Shown: positions 58,257-64,000 of the stretch, piece by piece | Numbering within the stretch: the first letter of the stretch is position 1 | Layout of the letters: each line of letters starts with the position of its first letter | DNA from: Vitis vinifera | Lineage: Eukaryota; Streptophyta; Magnoliopsida; Vitales; Vitaceae | DNA: 64,000 nt | Assembly (NCBI RefSeq): GCF_030704535.1 | Contig: NC_081815.1 | Location: 1,503,001-1,567,000 of the forward strand | Direction: 5' to 3' | The notes under the pieces: generated by a model | Database searches by the model: none | What the model saw: the letters and a program-made list of their open reading frames with translations, nothing else | Told to the model about the DNA's origin: nothing | Translations under genes and position numbers: made by a program

Positions 58257-59847
58257 TGAGATTTTGTCCCTTGGGTCATTAGTAGAGAAAGGTAAGTGTC
58301 GGATTCTATTTGGCAAAGACTATTTAATATGCTTTTTTTTTTTTTATAATCATGTTTAATAGGTCTAGTGTCTAAATTTAAGATGTTTGAATTACTGTCG
58401 AGTGATATGGCTACTGCATATGTTTGCAATGTGGAGTCCATCATTACATGCTTGTGTGTGATGGGCATCTGTTGCCAAATTTCTTGCAGCTAAGGTTTGT
58501 ATTGTATGTGTCTTTATATATTGCTCGGACTATAGTTTTCTCTTTATCAGTTTGCTTTTCTTCAATGCTTCCATTTTCAAGGCTATATCATAAGTTGGGA
58601 GATGCTACAAGGGATGGCAATCAGCTGATAGCCAAGTACTTCATGCATAGCAGTTTCAGCTTTTTTTTTTTCTTTTTTTACCTGCTTGATCAAACTATTG
58701 AATAAGATCCCCCACGCTTAGGTTACAAGCTTTTGGTCCTCCTAGCTTGCTCCACGTCTTGACGGATAATGGTTATAACTCATAAGAACTTGATCCAAGA
58801 AAATTGTTCATGCTTTGTTCAGGATATGTCACCTTTCCTTGGAAAAAAACTATATGTATGGTTCTCTGTAAAGTTCAGGGAAAATGGGAAAAGAAAGAAA
58901 ACAGCTAAGAAAAATAGAATTTAGAAGTTAAATTGTGTCCGTAAGTTTTTTTAAAATCATTTTGTTTATTTTTCTATGAAGTTTTAATTAATTTTAATCA
59001 TGATTTAGTTTTTTTGTAATTTTTATGATAAACTAAATATAAATTAATTTATCATTTCTGTTCAACTATTCACCTTATTTTTACTTAATGTTTGGTAAAA
59101 CTTCATTACTTTAAGTTAATTATTTTAATAAATAGATGGAATTAAGTCACTAAGTCATATTAATTCGACTTATCAAACAACCACTAATTCTGGAATTCTG
59201 GATCAAAAGAAAAAAAAAATGGAAATTTTAAGGTGCAGATGACAATAGCCCATAATATGCCAGTCTTTGATACGGTCAGTCATAGCATGATGATGAGGTC
59301 TCCGTTCGGATATGTTTCAGATGCGTCTTTGTCCCAAATCTTTACAGATTGCTCTTGACTCTTCGCAAGCTGCTGCACCAAGGCTGATGATGAGTTCAGT
59401 GGGGTCATAAAGAGATAAGGTCAAATATGGCTTGCGCAAATGGCATATTTGCTTTCAGAATAACACGGTATTACTTACGAGGAAAGCAGCGTGTTCCGTT
59501 ATCTTAGCAGTTAAGCTTTCCTCGATTTATATAATTTAGGTTGTACTATGTAAAGTTACGCTCACAGGAAAAAACAAGCACTTCAATAGGGAACGTGCAC
59601 AAAATTCCAACATTACCCTTCAACTTTTTCCTTTCCATGACCTGTTCGAATTACCATACTTTTCTCTTTTTCTGAAAAAAAAGTATCATAATGCAAATTT
59701 TTTTATCAATACTTATCAACTTATCAATGTTTTCAAGCTTGACAGTGTTTTTTTTTTCCCTTTTTTTCTTCATTTTAGCTTTTGATTTTTGATTTCATTT
59801 TTTTCACTCTTTCATCTTTTGATTTTAATTATTTATGAATATTTTAA

Positions 59848-59884
<37 letters not shown>

Positions 59885-60007
59885 TATAATAAATGATTAA
59901 TAAACAAATTAATATCAAATGAAGAAATTTAACTTATCATGGTTTTAACTTTTTTTAGTTAAAATGTCTAATATATTTAATTAAAAAAGATAAAAAATTT
60001 GCTATTA
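58257..60007. other. eIF4A 3' region and spacer
   Basis: 3' untranslated region to about 58860, then AT-rich DNA. A TGTTTGGTAAA...TTATCAAACA inverted-repeat element of about 91 bp (59089-59179), a non-AT-rich patch of unknown origin (59230-59550), and a (TAA)n microsatellite (59852-59884) are visible. No coding gene recognised. Confidence 0.45.
59852..59884. repeat. (TAA)n microsatellite
   Basis: About eleven perfect units; likely polymorphic. Confidence 0.85.
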
Positions 60008-60589
60008 TAATATTTTGGGAGAATTACCTAAAAGGGTGGGTTAGAAAAAATAATGACTATGAAGGCTCACTTTTTTAGAAGACAATTTTACGCTTGAATA
60101 TGTTTTCTATATTATTTATAAATAAATTAAAATTATCAATTATGTGGGGCCTATACATGATGATAAGTATTGGTTGATAAATGATGTAGGGCTCATACAT
60201 GATGATAAGTACAGGTTGATAGGCAATCAATGGTACATTTATTAGCTTGAAAAAATTGTTCTCACTTTTGAACTATTAACTGTTTAAAATTTTGCTATTT
60301 TTTTTTATTAAAAAAAATTGAGATTTTTTAAAGAACCCTATAAAAAAAAATTTAATATCTCATAAATAAAAACTATATCCTAAAGTTATTATATCATTTT
60401 ATATATAAAACATACAATTAAAAACTTTATTATCATAATATAATAAATAATTAATTTTGATGAGTACTCATCAATTGAATAATATATAAATATTCAATTG
60501 ACTAACACACACCTATTAAATGGAATAACTCATAATTATTCATTGGGTAATATAGCACGTGAAAAAAATAAATAAAAATAAATTAAATT

Positions 60590-61035
60590 ATGTTGTAATA
60601 TATTGTAATGATAGTGTATTTATATTGTAGGTATAATGCATTTATGTGGTACTTATATTTCATTATAAAAGTAATAATTCTAAAAATGTTTATTCATATC
60701 CTATTGGTATTAACACATCGTATTAATATATTAACAACATTTATTTAAAATTATTTAATAATTTTTGTATATATATATAAACTATGTGAATTCAAATTAG
60801 TATTTCATTTGATTTCATAAATTATTTATGATATAGGTATGATCATACAAAATTACTATTTTTATAAAAAAAAATTAATAAATTTCTTAATTAGGTTTTA
60901 TTGTAATGTAAATGTATTTATATTGTAATTATAACATATTTTTGTTGTGCCTGTATTTTATAATAAAAGTAATAATCTTGAGGATCACCTTTTATACCTT
61001 ATTAATATTCAACATATCAAATATATTAACATCAT
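60590..61035. repeat. direct repeat inside the 60-61.7 kb element
   Basis: About 60590-60760 and 60895-61035 share gtatttatattgta-ttataa, attataaaagtaataat (or ataataaaagtaataat) and aatatattaacaMcat-like blocks about 300 bp apart. Confidence 0.55.
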
Positions 61036-61263
61036 CAACGGGATGCATTGAGAAAAAAATTTATATGAAAATTAAAATAAAAAAACACTATGCAAAGGAA
61101 AAAAAATCATATAATTTTTTAAAATTATTTTATTATAAAAATAAAAAATGATTAAACATTCTCTATCATTTTCTTATTCTTTTTAGAGAATTTGAATGAA
61201 AAATTAAACATTTTATCTTCCTTAAATTTAATAAAAAACATAATTTATCAATTTAAAATTAAT

Positions 61264-61290
61264 ATGTATATATATATATATATATATATG
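61264..61290. repeat. (TA)n microsatellite
   Basis: About twelve TA units inside the Mutator-like element. Confidence 0.85.
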
Positions 61291-61718
61291 AAAAAATCAT
61301 CATTTTTATTATATAATTATAAAACTTATTTTTTCTTCATAAAATTAAAAATTAGAATAAAAATAAAAAGGTAAAAAAACAATAAATGATATTTTGAAAA
61401 TATTTTTTAAAAGTATTTTTGTTTTAAATAGTAAATTTAAATAACAAATTATATATAATTGTAAGGGTTAAACCCAAAATTTTGATTTAAAATTTAAATA
61501 TCAATAATTACAATAAATGTAGGACCCATGTACCATAAATGTATTGACAAATCAAGTGAAGTGCTTTAAATGCTTTGAATTTTAAAAGTTTTAGTTAAAT
61601 GATAGTTTTGGTATATTAAACATATTAAAGTCATCCTCAATAATTATTAAAATATACCACCCTTTCTAGTAATTATTCTGCCCAATCCACCTTTTTGGGT
61701 AATTCTCCCTAATATTTT

Positions 61719-63345
61719 GCCTTGATAATAATTTTAATTTTTTGCTTATATAAAATAAAAATAAAATATATTTTAAATTAAAAATTGTATTTAATCATTT
61801 ATGTTAATTTTCTCTTGATTTTATTAAATTTTTTAAAAAAATTATACTAAAAAAACAACATAACCATTTTCATGGTACTTTTAACACACTTTAGTGTTAA
61901 TTTTTTCATAAAAGAGTGGTACCTTTTTCCAAAAGTTATATTTATCAATATGTAATTTAAGTATGCAAAAATTTTAATTTTTAATAAAATTAAGAAAAAT
62001 TAATATAAATAATTAAATATATTTTTTCATGAAAATATATTATATTTTTATTTTATATAAATAAAAAATAAATTTTTTTAATAAAGCAAAATATTAGAAT
62101 CACATTCGAGTTTTTATCTTCTATAATTAAAAATATCAAACATTTTAGCTAATAAAAAAATAAAATAAAACTATTGTCAAGTTAAGTTCATAAGCAGAAA
62201 GCTAAAACTATAATCATCAATTGTGATTTTCATATCAAATTTTAAAATTAGAAAAATGATATGACAATATAATAAGATTTATAAAATAAATAAATATTTT
62301 ATTTAATAAAATTATATAAATTTTGATGTCTTAACTCTCTTAAATTTATTCATCATGTATTTATTTTTATTAATTATTTATTATATATTATTATTTTAAA
62401 GGTTGATTATTTTATGTTTTGATGATTATTTTTCTTAAAATACATATCATTTGAAAATAAAAAACAAAACATATCCTTTGAAAAATCGAAAGTAAAAGTT
62501 AAAAAAAAAAATGTAATTTTTCTTAAATGGGGATGATTACATGATTTCCCCCTTTAATTTAGAGGGAATCACGTTATTAATGGGCAAAGGCAAGGTCAGA
62601 ATTGTCATCATTTCTCTCACCAAAATTATATATAAATTCAACTCATAATTTTCCGTCTACAGTTTTTCTGCTCCGATGTCGGCCACCAACTTGTGGCGGT
62701 GGAAAATTTTTCACCTTTGTGAATTTTCTAAATTCAAGTGTTTGATTAGAATTTTCAAACATAAATCTTAATTTAAAAAAAATATAATTACTAAGCAAAG
62801 TAAGAAAAAATATAAATAATTTTTTAATTACATTATAATATTCTATATAAAAAATTATTTAAATTGAATGTGATCTCATCCCATTCAATCATAGCTATTG
62901 AGGAGTTATTTTCTATAATAAAATAAAACCTTAGTCGGTTTCTCATCCAATTAAGTGTCACTAATAATTAATTTGAAATGTCTTGGATTGAATAATGGAC
63001 TAATTAAATAATTTCAAATGTCTTGAGTTGTCTAATTACTAAAAAAAATGATATTAAATGAGGTCGCTATCGAGGCATGCTTTCCATCCCATGGGCCATG
63101 TTGTTGTGCTACGCTTTCATATTCATAAAGGTTAAAAATCATCTGTCGCACCATCCTACGACACACACACGACTCTTTACATCACATTCTTCTTTCAGCC
63201 ATTAACTCCGTCTCTCCTTCCTCGTCTCTTACCAATTCAAATCTCTATTTGGTTCTTTCTATAATTTCGTTTATTTTTTTTTTCATTTTTTTTTGTTATG
63301 AACACTGCATCTTTCTTCTCTGTAGAATTCTAGAATTCTCTTTTC
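61719..63345. other. AT-rich spacer and DGAT1 promoter/leader
   Basis: Repetitive-looking AT-rich DNA to about 62560, no gene seen. The last 250 bp are less AT-rich and pyrimidine-rich, as expected for the DGAT1 promoter and leader. Confidence 0.45.
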
Positions 63346-63696
63346 ATGGCGATCTGCAACTCGCCTGTCAGTGTGACCACGTCGTCATCAAGCTCTCACG
63401 CCGATTCAGATCTCGACTTTTCCATTCGGAAGAGGTTCGGCGGGAAGGGGAAGGCCGTGGCGGATTCGTCGCTGGAGACGGAGACGGAGGCGGCGGCGGC
63501 GGCGGTGCTCGAAGCAGAGAAGTCGGTGGGCGAGGTGGGGAGTGGCGGTGATCGAGGGGAATCGGGGAGTCAGGTGGTGAGGAATGGGGAGAACGGAGTG
63601 GCTGAGGTTGCCGCGAAATTCGCGTACCGGCCGTGTGCGCCGGCTCACCGGAAAGTGAAGGAAAGTCCTCTCAGTTCTGACGCCATTTTCAGACAG
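63346..63696 (+). CDS. DGAT1: diacylglycerol O-acyltransferase 1, first coding exon (gene continues beyond the window)
   Basis: 117 codons ending at a donor (AGACAG|GTTGGT) in phase 0. The start MAICNSPVSVTTSSSSS and especially the end AYRPCAPAHRKVKESPLSSD followed by AIFRQ match plant DGAT1 N-termini, which precede the first membrane span in exon 2. DGAT1 makes the last step of triacylglycerol synthesis in the ER membrane; this part is the cytosolic, disordered regulatory tail that binds acyl-CoA and mediates oligomerisation. A GC-rich (GCG)n run encodes a short Ala tract near residue 48. Membrane spans and the catalytic histidine lie outside the window, so full integrity cannot be judged. 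Confidence 0.92.
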
Positions 63697-64000
63697 GTTG
63701 GTGAATGTGTGGTTCGAATTCATACTTTTTCTGGTGTGCGCGCGCACTTGAATTTGATTTTCTTTTGAGATCAGATTTTGCCACGTATTTTGCTAAATTG
63801 TTTGCTTCAAGCTTTTTCGGTTAAATGTCAGTGGACCTTGCTTTGAGTTTGTTCATGAATAATTGGTGCATGCGATATCTGACCATTGCTAATGGGGAAT
63901 TGCGTTAGCCTTTACTTTGAGTTGTGTCCTGTGTACTGTCTTCTATTTGTTCCAGGACTGGACTGAAGACTCGTTGTTATGCCGAGGACGGTCTGTATTT
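63697..64000 (+). other. DGAT1 intron 1 (partial)
   Basis: Starts with a GT donor. The sequence to the window end contains no stretch resembling DGAT1 exon 2 (expected to encode a SHAGLFNL-like start). Confidence 0.7.

Larger units (their letters stand above)
60017..61709. mobile_element. non-autonomous Mutator-like element, 1693 bp
   Basis: The left end reads GGGAGAATTACCTAAAAGGG and the reverse complement of the right end GGGAGAATTACCCAAAAAGG; similarity extends about 40 bp. A perfect 9-bp target duplication TAATATTTT flanks it (60008-60016 and 61710-61718). The outer ends match those of the element at 13674-14315 (GGGARAATTA), so both probably use the same transposase. No transposase coding is visible; the interior is AT-rich with internal repeats. 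Confidence 0.8.

Noticed and set aside
59285-59395. C/D-box snoRNA (tgatgatga near the start and ctga near the end)
   Set aside because: No terminal stem, no convincing C'/D' pair and no guide complementarity that I can recognise.
63955-64000. Second DGAT1 exon at the window end
   Set aside because: The translation does not resemble the SHAGLFNL-type start of plant DGAT1 exon 2, so this is treated as intron.

Overview
The window is nuclear DNA of a dicot plant, most likely grapevine (Vitis) or a close relative. The genes have GT-AG introns, the intergenic DNA is very AT-rich, and the introns hold L1-type LINE debris, a tRNA-derived SINE and Mutator-like MITEs. A miR156 variant and plant-only genes (lycopene epsilon cyclase, DGAT1, an RPS2/RPS5-like NLR) are present. 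The species name is inference; the plant origin is certain.

Layout, left to right: a MIR156 precursor on the minus strand (about 61-172) with its TATA box; a single-exon CC-NBS-LRR gene (2235-4946, minus); the mitochondrial pyruvate dehydrogenase E2 gene (7149-12522, minus, 19 coding exons, 543 aa); lycopene epsilon cyclase (15526-22066, minus, 11 exons, 529 aa); a single-Myb-histone / telomere-repeat-binding protein (26155-38442, plus, 6 exons, 281 aa); N-myristoyltransferase (39905-41209, minus, 434 aa); THO complex subunit 6 / DWA1-like WD40 protein (43009-53129, plus, 13 exons, 373 aa); eIF4A (56143-58256, plus, 4 coding exons, 413 aa); and the first coding exon of DGAT1 (63346-63696, plus), which runs off the window. 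I joined exons by hand from splice consensus, reading phase and recall of family sequences. Every complete multi-exon model closes in frame at about the family's usual length.

The genes do not form a pathway or operon. They are independent plant genes covering developmental timing, immunity, mitochondrial carbon entry, carotenoid branching, telomere/chromatin binding, protein lipidation, mRNA export, translation and oil synthesis. Possible regulatory links are telo-boxes near the starts of the E2, THO6 and eIF4A genes (the motif type bound by TRB proteins, one of which is encoded here), a near-palindromic AAACGACGYCGTTTT element upstream of three genes, and a predicted miR482/2118 site in the NLR P-loop.

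The most informative non-genic structures are two non-autonomous Mutator-like elements with perfect 9-bp target duplications and related termini (13674-14315 and 60017-61709), a young 5'-truncated LINE with a perfect 20-bp target duplication antisense in a THO6 intron, a SINE nested in a LINE relic inside a TRB intron, a tandem duplication of the 3' end of lycopene epsilon cyclase, and a Ty1-copia remnant flanked by a 68-bp duplication upstream of that gene. I found no clearly undescribed multi-gene system.
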